From assembly GCA_001695595.3 (NCBI GenBank), contig MBPM02000001.1, forward strand, positions 806,001 to 870,000: 64,000 nucleotides of DNA, in the 5' to 3' direction. Shown piece after piece: positions 25,443 through 35,900 of this stretch. The stretch comes from Plasmopara viticola (taxonomy: Eukaryota; Oomycota; Peronosporomycetes; Peronosporales; Peronosporaceae). A model generated the notes under the pieces. That model did no database searches, was not told the DNA's origin, and saw only the letters and a list, made by a program, of their open reading frames with translations. The translations under genes and the position numbers were made by a program. How positions within the stretch are numbered: position 1 is the first letter of the stretch; each line of letters opens with the position of its first letter.

Positions 25443-27761
25443 ATGTGGACGACCAAATTTGCAGTTTGTACGCTCACTGTGACGGCAAGTGTTGCCACTG
25501 TGGTCTCCAGTGACGATGCCCAAACTCAAGCCTTTGATGTACTCGATGCCCGAGCACAAACCATCGTTGACGGCTTTTCAGTGGCTCAAGTGATTGGCCA
25601 AATGACGCAAGTTGACGTCAGCCTCGTCTTGCGCGAGAATAATACGCTCAACGAAGACAGCGTGCGCGCGCTGGCGCGGCAAAACGTGGGTTCGTACCTC
25701 AACACGAATTGGTCCCAACCAGTGGGCGACAAGTACGGATGGAACGCGACGGAATGGCGGAATATGATGACCCGGATCCAAGCCATTAATATGGAGGAGA
25801 ATGGGGGCCATCCGCTCATCTACGGCATTGACTCGGTTCACGGTGCGAATTACATTAGCGGGGCCGTCATGTTTGGGCAACAAGTCAACAGCGGGGCCAG
25901 TTTCGACCCTGAGTTAGTATACACAATTGGTCGAATTACTGCTCGCGACACGGAAGCCGCGGGTATCCCGTGGATCTTTGGACCCATTCTCGACCTTGCG
26001 CAAAACGCCCTCTGGCCTCGAATGTACGAAACGTTTAGTGAGGACCCGTACCTGGTATCGGTCATGGGGGACGCGATCGTTCGCGGTCTCCAGAGCCTCA
26101 ATCAGACCGCTGCCTGCATCAAGCACTTTATCGGATACTCGAAAACCCCGTCGGGGCACGACCGCGACAATGTCTTGATGGCCGACTTTGACTTGGTCAA
26201 CTACTTTGTCCCTCCGTACAAGGCCGCGCTGGAAGCGGGTGCGATGACAATGATGGAAAACTACGTCTCGATCAATGGGGACCCCGTGATTGCCAGCTCC
26301 CGCATCTTGAAAGACTTGCTTCGTTCCGATCTTGGCTTTAAGGGTCTCTTGGTGTCGGACTGGGCGGAGATCAACAACCTCCACGACTGGCACCGCGTCG
26401 CCGCGACGTATGAGGAAGCCGTTCGCATGACTTTGGCCCAGACGTCACTTGACATGAGTATGGTCCCGACGAATACGGATTTTATCAACTATACTTTATC
26501 CGTGCTCGAAACCAACCCCGAGCTCGAAACGCGTTTGCGCGAATCTGCCAAGCGCATCATCAAGACAAAGCTCCAGCTGGGTCTGTACGACAATCCCGTC
26601 CCTGGAAAAGACTATGAATTCATGGTCGGAAACGATGACGACAAGGCCGTGGGCTTGAAGATGGCACGCGAGTCCATTGTGCTCTTGAAAAACGACGACA
26701 ACGTCTTGCCACTTCCAAAAGAAGCCTCGGTGTTACTCACGGGTCACTCCGCCGACAATGTGGGTTTCCAGTGTGGTGGCTGGTCCATTAAATGGCAAGG
26801 CTACTCAGGCAACGCCATGTTTCCAAACGGTATTTCGGTCCGTCAAGGCTTTGAAAATGTCGTGGGCAACAACTCGTTCACCTACTTTAACGGCCTGTTT
26901 GAGAACGGCACGTACTCGGATTCCGACCTTGCCCAGGCTGTCGCACTCGCAAATCAGCACGAGTACACGGTTGTGGTCATTGGTGAAAGCAACTATGCCG
27001 AAAAACCGGGCGACATTGTCGATTTGGCTTTGCCGGCTGGTCAAATTGATTATGTCGAGGCGCTAGCGGCGACATCGACCAAGATTATCCTCGTGTTGTT
27101 TGAAGGGCGTCCCCGTCTTTTGGGTACCCTCCCGGGATTGGCTGCTGCTGTGATCGATGGGTTATTGCCTGGTGAACTAGGTGGTCAAGCGGTCGCCGAT
27201 ATCATTTACGGCATTGTGAACCCGAGTGGGCGCTTACCAATGACGTACCCAAAGGACCCCGCGAACGTTGCGATTCCGTATTTCCACCGTGTCAACACCC
27301 AATGTGCTTACTATTACTGCGAGACACAGTGGGACTTTGGGGCTGGTCTCAGCTACACGCAATTCAACTACTCGGCCCTGTCTCTCGATGCCAGAAACCT
27401 CACCAGTGCCGATGCTACTCTTACTGCCACCGTGACGGTCACAAACACGGGTTCATTAGCTGGAAAGGAGACCGTCATGCTGTTCCTCATTCAACCGTTC
27501 CGCAAGATTTCCGTCCCGGAAATGAAAATGCTAAAACAGTTCAAGAAAATTGAACTCCAGCCGGGAGAGTCTCAGCAAGTGTCGTTTGCATTGACAATGG
27601 CGGACTGGAGCGTATACACGCCTCAAATCGGGCAGGGCTTGCAAAAGATTACCGAGGACAGCGAGTACGTGGTCGCTATCAAGCCGGACACGTGGTGTGA
27701 TGTGTACAATAACATCACAAACCCACTCTGCGCCGTATTTGAGATCAAGACCCAGGCCTAA
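25443..27761 (+). CDS. secreted GH3 beta-glucosidase, left copy
   Basis: Secreted glycoside hydrolase family 3 enzyme of 772 residues, expected to remove glucose from the non-reducing ends of beta-glucans or cello-oligosaccharides. The frame is open from 25308, but the ATG at 25443 is preferred because it starts a signal peptide (MWTTKFAVCTLTVTASVATV, cleavage after about residue 21). The TIM-barrel domain has LIYGIDSVHGANY, GRITARDTEAAGI, KHFIGYS (Lys227-His228) and the nucleophile Asp306 in GLLVSDWAEI. The C-terminal alpha/beta domain has VVIGESNYAEKPGD (Glu515, Glu520, Asp524), matching the GExxYxExxGD motif of GH3 exo-glucanases. A fibronectin-III-like domain fills about 660-745. There is no intron and all key residues are present. 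An inverted near-identical copy lies at 58830-61148. Confidence 0.95.
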   Translation: MWTTKFAVCTLTVTASVATVVSSDDAQTQAFDVLDARAQTIVDGFSVAQVIGQMTQVDVSLVLRENNTLNEDSVRALARQNVGSYLNTNWSQPVGDKYGWNATEWRNMMTRIQAINMEENGGHPLIYGIDSVHGANYISGAVMFGQQVNSGASFDPELVYTIGRITARDTEAAGIPWIFGPILDLAQNALWPRMYETFSEDPYLVSVMGDAIVRGLQSLNQTAACIKHFIGYSKTPSGHDRDNVLMADFDLVNYFVPPYKAALEAGAMTMMENYVSINGDPVIASSRILKDLLRSDLGFKGLLVSDWAEINNLHDWHRVAATYEEAVRMTLAQTSLDMSMVPTNTDFINYTLSVLETNPELETRLRESAKRIIKTKLQLGLYDNPVPGKDYEFMVGNDDDKAVGLKMARESIVLLKNDDNVLPLPKEASVLLTGHSADNVGFQCGGWSIKWQGYSGNAMFPNGISVRQGFENVVGNNSFTYFNGLFENGTYSDSDLAQAVALANQHEYTVVVIGESNYAEKPGDIVDLALPAGQIDYVEALAATSTKIILVLFEGRPRLLGTLPGLAAAVIDGLLPGELGGQAVADIIYGIVNPSGRLPMTYPKDPANVAIPYFHRVNTQCAYYYCETQWDFGAGLSYTQFNYSALSLDARNLTSADATLTATVTVTNTGSLAGKETVMLFLIQPFRKISVPEMKMLKQFKKIELQPGESQQVSFALTMADWSVYTPQIGQGLQKITEDSEYVVAIKPDTWCDVYNNITNPLCAVFEIKTQA

Positions 27762-27987
27762 CATGTGCAATGATTGGCCATCAACTGCCACAAGGAAGTC
27801 GGTGCTTCGTAACTGCAGCATAGATGAAAGTTGCCCGCGCTACGACTCATTCCCGACTTTATGATGAAAAAGAAATGTATGGTATTAGATTAATTCTTTC
27901 CGGGTACATTTTATTGTAGTACTCTTGCCGCAGGTCAGCAATTAGATGAGAGTGCCTGAAATACAAAATATACATCATCCGATACCT

Positions 27988-28059
27988 TGTAATGCAATGT
28001 ATTACGTTATCGCGTTGCCAAGTTATGCACGTGCTAGGCCCAGTCTGGCTAGTCTACAG
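27988..28059 (-). mobile_element. SINE 3' fragment
   Basis: About 72 bp matching the last part of the SINE family (TTACGTTATCGCGTTGCCAA through GCTAGT), with the same ATTGCATTAC-type tail. The 5' four-fifths is missing. At the matching place in the right arm there is instead about 120 bp of unrelated sequence between CTTGTA and TCTACA, so the left arm both lost local sequence and gained this fragment. Confidence 0.75.
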
Positions 28060-28089
28060 AGTGTTAGTGAAAGTTATATCAAAATAAAA

Positions 28090-28246
28090 GGGAATCATTA
28101 AACTGCCGGTACCCTTTTGGTAAGCTGCCGGTACCCCTTATTTTTAGTCAATGAGATTGGTTCATTCTATCCGCTGTAATCTCATTCGCTTAAATCAAGG
28201 GGTACCGGCAGTTTACCAAAAGGGTACCGGCAGTTTAACGATTCCC
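28090..28246. mobile_element. 157 bp MITE of the GGGAATC MULE family
   Basis: Ends are GGGAATCATTAAACTGCC and its near-complement GGCAGTTTAACGATTCCC. A second inner CTGCCGGTACCCC motif is present at each end. The 8 bp AAATAAAA flanks it perfectly (28082-28089 and 28247-28254). It occupies exactly the site that carries a 2.74 kb element with the same ends in the right arm (55755-58497). It has no coding capacity. Confidence 0.9.
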
Positions 28247-30191
28247 AAATAAAAATAATTAAGGGTGAAGTAAATTGTAGTGCACGAGTGAGAAAGGAAA
28301 GTTGCCAATCGCATTTAATTTCGCAGTATACGCACGACCAACTTACTAAGTGGAGGTGGAAGATCGTGCTACGGTGTATGTAAAGGTCATCGCTTCCAAG
28401 TCTTATACGTTATTTAGAATTTGCGAGAACGTTTATCATGTTAACGTGAATAAAATTGTGCAGCAAGACAATAAATACATTGCAGAAAGCGACTTATTCA
28501 GCCGACCCTTCGTGTGATTGCTTCTTAGCACATACACAGCAATCCTATCGTAATATTGCAAGAAATGAATACGATCCGCTCAACTGATTAATACTTCACT
28601 GAAATATTTGATTGCCTCCTAGAAGCCTGCATCCCTCCAAGCGAGTAGAGACTGCTCTATCGGAGCGTCGTAATGTAGGAGTTTTACGACAGGATTTTGG
28701 CGCAATATTGAAAGCCTGGCGTTTCCGAAGCACTAACAAACATGTGCCTCAAAACACGATGGCAATTACCGGCGTATTGAAGCACTTAAAGTCTTGGGCT
28801 CCGCAACACGACAGCAAATATAACAAATATTATAGCCGACCTGAAAGCTTGATACCTGTACCGCGATCAAAGAATCGGAAATGCTGAAATGTTTTCACAC
28901 GAAAGCGGTGGGAATTGACAAGCAGACTTCAGAGTCTCGAACTTTTTTTACAACCAGTCTTCGCGTTAAAGACGAGGTTGTGTACTAACATTACTTCTGA
29001 AATGTATATAGGACGCTTGCAAACGAGGCAGAAATTGGCTTGCTGAAAACGAATGTGTCATTGTAACACAGTCACGGAGGAAGTGTATTGAATGTCGGTC
29101 GTCGGACGAGGCTTGGACGGCGAGCGGGGCAAAATTGGTGTGGGAAGAGGAGTGTTTGTTGCTTAAAGAAATTTGACAAGTATTATTAAACGGGTAGCTC
29201 TGATGAATTCTTTTCTTGCCACAGCCTAACTGGTGGCTCTCAGCTACTATCCCAAAGCCCATCACTCTTCTTTACTCCATCTGGCTTCTTACACATCCTT
29301 GATTATTTTTAGCCAATTAGGTCTCCTGGTTCGCAACGTTTATGTGACATCTGGAACTTTCTTCTGGCCTGAAACTAAAGATCGCCTAAACTTACGTATA
29401 GTACTACTAGGTATGTATCTCGAATTTTTTAAAAGTATATGGCGTAGTAGCCATTACCCGCAAACCTGCCAGTGACGACGGTCACGTCACAGTCATGTGA
29501 TAGCAGCAAACGGATGTCAAGTTAGCGCGTGATAGATATTACGGCCGAACACACCTTTAATAATAATCCAATTGTACTTCAATATTAAGCGGGCGAAGTT
29601 TTGAAGGTTACATACGAATGAAACCAACGACAGTTAAGAAATGAACCTTGCTACAAATAGGTCTCCAAATTTGGCTTTCACGGCCAAATTTGTTATACAA
29701 TCATAGAATGCGTGCCATGTTGACGTGACTATATTCTGTAGTTACGAAGAATATATATGTGTTGATCAACCTTGGAAGGTATTTTAAGAGTTTTATAGGC
29801 CTTCGTGCGAGATGTGCTACGTCATTCGACACGCGGCGTCATAGTACAAACACCAAACAAGATAAAACTACGAGTTGTGCGCTTCGCTTGATCTCCAACT
29901 GAAAGTTCTAATACTATAGTCATTACTCATTATGCAAAAGACTTAGCCTAGTTTCGTACTCGGGTGTGGTCAGCTAAGCCAAGTGTGCCTCATCGATTGA
30001 TGCCTTGAGATAAAAAAAATCGTGATGCTCAAATTCATTACGCCTTGATACTGATGCAATATAAGCCATACCCCTGTTTAGAATGCCCTTTACCGAATTA
30101 AACAGTCTTTTGAATTATCATTCTTAAGCAAAAAAGATTGATCCTAAACTTCCGAGCGTTACACATGACCCATACGACCAAAATAGAAAGC

Positions 30192-30196
<5 letters not shown>

Positions 30197-30227
<31 letters not shown>
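30197..30227. repeat. TA microsatellite
   Basis: Thirty-one bases of alternating T and A. The matching site in the right arm (around 53738-53751) has a much shorter run, so the tract changed length after the arms were duplicated. Confidence 0.9.
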
Positions 30228-30230
<3 letters not shown>

Positions 30231-30786
30231 AGGAGACCAACCGAATACATTCGGACAAAAATTGAGCATATTGAGATTTTAAAACAAAATTGAGCATATT
30301 ATTTGACGTTTCGAAAGGTGACTAGCATGGGTCTGCTATCAAAACTGTTACTAATGTCGAACTTACAATTACCCTACACCTTTATATAATTGTATTGGGG
30401 CAATAAAAGTGTAAAAGATAATGCCAACGAGAAAACACCTGCCAGCTGGGTCTATTCAATCATAGAAGAAGCTTTGCAGATTTAATGTGTACAACTCAAG
30501 TGTGCCCGAGCGAGAAGACCCTTAGCGTGAATGGTGTATATATATTACAAGCGAAATATGTTCACGGATAGCCATTAATTTCACGAAACGTTTTGGATAA
30601 TGCTTTTTCGCTTTCCAGTGAGCTTATTTGCAAACGACACAAAATCTTAGCGCTGTATCGTACCGGCGTTATGTCCGCCAAAGCACATTTGTTGGAATAG
30701 TGACCTCAATTACTTAAAAGATAGTCGCGACTGCTGGGTATGTTATCGCCAAGTAATTGATGTGGTTGATTTGAGCACGTCTAAAC

Positions 30787-30857
30787 AAGACAATTAGAAG
30801 ACGACTTGACAAGACAATTAAAAGACGACTTGACAAGACAATTGGAAGACGACTTGC
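30787..30857. repeat. 24 bp tandem repeat, three units
   Basis: Three successive units of AAGACAATTAGAAGACGACT plus four bases (TGAC), with one or two changes each. The right arm has a single unit at the equivalent place (around 53159-53183), so this is an expansion in the left arm or a contraction in the right. Confidence 0.85.
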
Positions 30858-32945
30858 CCTTTTCTTAAGGCCGAATCCAAAGTCCAAGTCAAGGCGTTGC
30901 GATAAATTGTAGCGTTGCTCTCGGGACTGAAAACCCAAAATCAAGCGTTTGAATAAATGATTAAAGTACCTATTAAATATTTGATTATACAAGCCGATAG
31001 CCATCGCGTACTATCTATTAACTCACACATGGGTATACTGCATTAAGATACTTTTTTAGGCCGGAAACTCGCAAAAATAATCGTAAAACTTGATTCAAAT
31101 TTACTGAGTTGTACTTCCAAAGTTTCATAGCGTCATACGATAAACCAATGGCAACTACTGATAAACTAGGTGGTTAAGCATGATAAACATCTAGAGATAC
31201 GGGCTGGAGCCCAGAGAAATGCCAAAAAATACTTACGAGTATAAATAACTCTCTAAGTTTAAATAGAATTATACCATTTCGTAAACCTTATTGTACTTGC
31301 TTGAGTTCTTTTATAATCGCAAGGCGGGCGGCGCTTGGCCTGTCTTAAAGATCCCGTGATGTCTGTTTGTTTGTCCGTTTAGCAATTCTGAGCAAAATTC
31401 TCGTTTGATCTGGCTATAAACGACTCTGGTACATACTACGGAGCGCAGCTAAAGTGATTTCCGAGCTTACCTTAGCTATACTTTTATTAATCGGTTTGTT
31501 CAACTGATGTAGGCTAAAAGCATTTTGCAAATCAAAAATATATACAAACTTCAACTCCATGCGTTGCAATTTTGAAATTGTTAGCCCGCAGACGAGAGAT
31601 ACACATGCTTTAGCTCAATACGATGCGAAGTCGCGCTAGAGATATTAAATGCAAATAAAAGCTGAGCGATGAAATATGACCCATGAATTGTACTTTATCA
31701 GATGTTTAACATATTGATAATCACCGCATATTTTATACATTTGTTTACTGCATGAAACAGACCTTTTCAAGCAGAACAAAAATAGCAATAGATGAGCTAT
31801 ACTTGCACTCTAACCTACAGGATCGCTTTGAATTTTCATCGCGAAAATCAAGGACATGATGTAAAACATAATGACAAGGCTAGATAAGCCGGGTAGCGAA
31901 GCAAGTAGGAAAAGCGAGAAACGTGGTTGGGACCCAGCATCCGCTTACGAATTTGGAGTTTAGTATAGGCGCTCTTTAATTGGTTTTATTAAAAGTAACA
32001 GTACATCGCTATTTTACACATTTTTTGTTTTCAACTCGACGGCAATAGTTGAAGAAAAAAAGCTACCGCACTAATGCTTCTTCAAAGGTGCCATGACGTG
32101 ACTTGCTGTTTTGTACAGTCTTGTCGTAATTAGAAGATAAAGCAAGCAGAGCTATATTTGTATAGGTACAAATTAAGACTATGACAGTGGAGCAGTGGGC
32201 ATTGATACATAAACATCATGTTTAATTGGCATATTACTCCCACTATAGAGCAGGCGTATACACAGCATTTTAATCAGATAAGAAGACCAGGCTTTAAATT
32301 TCTGTCGCACAGAATACTTATGGCTATCTCACGAGCGAACAAGTGGTGTTTATCAACAAGATTGAGCTCATATGTCTTGATAGTGACCGAGGAGTCGAAG
32401 TTATTTTGTTTCGGCTGATATTTTTTGAGCAACAATGAAGAAGTTTTTAGGTTGACTCGAAATCCACCTTAAGCCCCTACAAAAGATAAGTCAATACACT
32501 GAGTTTATACTTTAAAAGGGTCGTTCGTAGAAGATACAAAGGGTCTTATTAAGTCGCTCTCGAGGAATGAGGAGTCTTTTCGTGTGAGAGCTACTTATCC
32601 GTCGCCACAAACAAATTACTTTTCCACACAAACAAGGAAATTTACGAGCTACGCATATAATATTTGACTAACAACCGAGTAAAATGACATTCACGTGCAG
32701 ATATTAAACAAATTTTGTAGTCAGACAATGTACATCAATGATTGCCGTGACTTAAAACGAAGATAAAAAAAACGAGCTACTGCTTTACTACTGTTTCAAA
32801 AAGGCCCATAGATAGATTTTGCAAATAATCAGGATAGTACTCTCATCGTACGTTTGTGAAAAAAGATTGATCTAAGATCAGTTTTGTAAGGCATGACCCG
32901 TACGAAGCTTCTGCATAAAATATTAAGATTTAGTGGTGTACAAGA

Positions 32946-35900
32946 TTAGCCACGAACACCGTAAAACTTATCGCCGAGCATGTCTTCGACAGTCTTGACG
33001 ATGCTCGTAAGACTTTAAATGCGGAACTCAAAGAAGAGGTCAAACGTTCCAAGTACATTGGCAACAACCTCGACCCAGTAACGCGGATTATCAAAACAGC
33101 AACGCTTGTTCAAAAGACGTGGAAGCAGAAGGACGTTGAAGTACCAGACCTAGCCGTGGCACCGGCTGTCGGCATTCCGTCAACATCATCAGAATGTAAC
33201 AGCAGCATGACACCGTGGCATTGGCTGTTGAAGTCACATACGATAAGCACAACCATCCACCGTTTGAGGACCCAAAAATGCACTTTGCTGACCGCAAACT
33301 CAGCGCAGAACAATACAATACAGTCCTAGCTGAGCTGAGGCTCGGCAACAAGACAAAATGTTTTGCGACCAGCTTGAACTTCGCAGTGACGCCACGAGAC
33401 ATACGCAACTTCAAACATGCTGCGAGAAAAAGTTTTCTTGAAGGACGTGCACCGTTAAAAGCCTTGCTAGATTACCTTGCATCATCGACAACGTACTTCA
33501 CGCAACTCGATAGCGAACAGCAGTTGACACACGTGATCAGTATAGCACCAACGGCAAAGACGATATGTCAGTGATACACGGCAGGACGTGTGTGATTAAT
33601 TGACGCCACCTACAAAAGCAACAAGTACAAACTACCCTTAATACAAATTGACTTTCATCAACCAAAGTTTCACATTTGCCTACTGCTTCTTGCGAGCCGA
33701 GGAGGAGGACGATTATGTCTAGGCGATGGAGCTCATTTAAAACACCTTTGCGAATTACGACATTGGGACTGGCGATGGCGAAGGCATTGTATTTGCTATC
33801 GACCGAAAACTTGCGCTGATGATTCTCCTTGCGGCTATCCATCCTGCCTCACATCGATTGATTTGTAGATGGCACATCAACTAGAACATCAAGTGCAAAG
33901 TTCGCAAGCATTTCCGGAATAGCAAGGCGTTCAGACGCTGGCAAAAAATGCATCTGTTGGTGAGATGTTGATACTTACAATTTCCGACTCGCAGCTCTAC
34001 GGCAAAAATCTTTCTCGCCGGCAGTACAGCGATTCGTGAAATATACTTGGTCGACGTTGAAGGAAAATTTGTTGCCTGCTACATGCGAGGAGTCATGCAT
34101 CTTGGTCACAACACGACGTCACGAGTATAATTGGTGCATGCATCTCTAAAGCGCTGGCTTGGTACCTCGACTGGTGATCTCTTCGCCGTTGACGATGTCT
34201 CCAGCTAGCATATCAGCAGAAACCGGCCGGCATCAGTATAGCATTGATTCTCAAACGGCAAATTCTCAATTCGGTCCAAAATTTGACAAAGTCATGACGA
34301 AGATATCAGTAGCTGGTTTGAGATCCGCATATCAACAATCCCGACGACATTTTGAGGTACTTGTTGTTGGTGTTAACAATGAGAATAATTCGGATGGCAA
34401 AGACAATGACGACGAGGACGAGGGTGAGGGTGCTGAGGTTGCTGAGGTAGATGGTGCACCAGCTGATGCCGATGTCACAAGAACTGATCGAGCGGAAGAT
34501 GAACCTTGCCGACGCATCTTATCGCCATTAATGAATCAATTTGCAGGCATAAACTACGGCGCTCGCGAGCCCTGACTATTGATGATTTTGACTAACATTG
34601 GTGGTTAGTGAAACCACCAAAGGCAGCAGCAGCAGCACCGTCGGTACCGTTGACTTTAGAACAAGTGGTTGCAGCAACAGTCAAAAGTGTTAACGAGGAA
34701 GCTTAACATGGCTTCGATCGTTGCAAACGGGTAGTTCCTGTACAACTAGCAAAATTTAGACAATCGGGTCCTCGACCCCGTCAGTATCCGCGGCCTTGAG
34801 AGACCTGCTGGCGCCGAGAATTGCAAAAGAAATAGCAACACCACGCAGCGAGATTTGAGTACGTTAAGAATGCGCTAGGAGAGAATCGGATTGAAGGTTG
34901 ACGCTGCGAAAATTGCAGGCAAAAAGCTATAATTCGCGCACGTGTAGCAATCCAACGGTAGCATCACAACACGCAAAGAAACCGGCATCGTAATTGTAGC
35001 GGGTGGCAGTGGCATCGCAACCTGCATCGTACATCGCAACCTTTCTTACAGATAGCACCTGCAGCTCCATCGCAAGCAAACGTAGATGCAGCGCTGCTTA
35101 AATGGGATTTTCTGTTGGAAGCAAAGCTGCGAGTGATTAAACATGAGCAAAAGAATGCCGGCATCGATACTATTCAGATGCGTGTTGCAACGTTGCGATG
35201 TGCAAGCAAGGTCCCTCTCAATTATTCTCATAGAACATCACATGCATGTGAATTGTATGCGCCTTGGATGTTGGATTTATTGCAGTGCAGAGGACCTTGG
35301 TATTAATGTCAATGGTAATGTCAGTATCATTGTCTATGTAAACGTTGATGTCAAGGTCGGGTGTTTCGAATAACGTTCCGTACACTAGAGATGTTCTTAA
35401 CGCATGTGCTATGTAGAACGCATCGTGTTCTCCCACAAATTTCATAGCCAGTGTGTGACATGGATGTCTCTCATGCAGAACTCAATTCGGATTTTCTATA
35501 TAAAATCTGGTCGCCAGTTAATCAAAACTGATATCGAAACCTTTTTTCTTATGATTCCGAATGTGAAATATTCTCATGCATTTGATGCTTAATGCCGCTG
35601 TGAGAGAGTGCTGTGCTGACCGGATATGTGCGCAATTCATGCCTGTGTTGCGACTCGCAGACTGCGAGACACCCGCCCAGTCTTTTTCATTTAAGCTTGC
35701 AATTATATTGTCGGTGCAACGACGTTGCTAACATATTGTGTCAAGGCAATTTATCGCAGTGGTTGTACACAAAAGCTATTGCTTACAACAATGGTGATAG
35801 GCCATTAAACAGTCGTACGCAAGAAAAGAGACACAAAACTGGCTTTGCTTTCGCACGTGTGTGAGCTACTCTGCTATTCGTAAGCTCAACAATTGCTTTA

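Larger units (their letters stand above)
28255..32945. other. non-coding part of segment X, left arm
   Basis: About 4.7 kb, mirrored at 51123-55746. Frames up to about 99 codons occur (for example 28612-28887 and 29233-29475), but their counterparts in the other arm are broken or shifted, so no gene is supported. It contains a TA microsatellite and a small tandem repeat, listed separately. Confidence 0.55.

Noticed and set aside
25578..26393. Antisense frames of 75-182 codons across the GH3 and ArgBC genes
   Set aside because: They are shadows of GC-biased codon use on the coding strand, with no start context or domain of their own.
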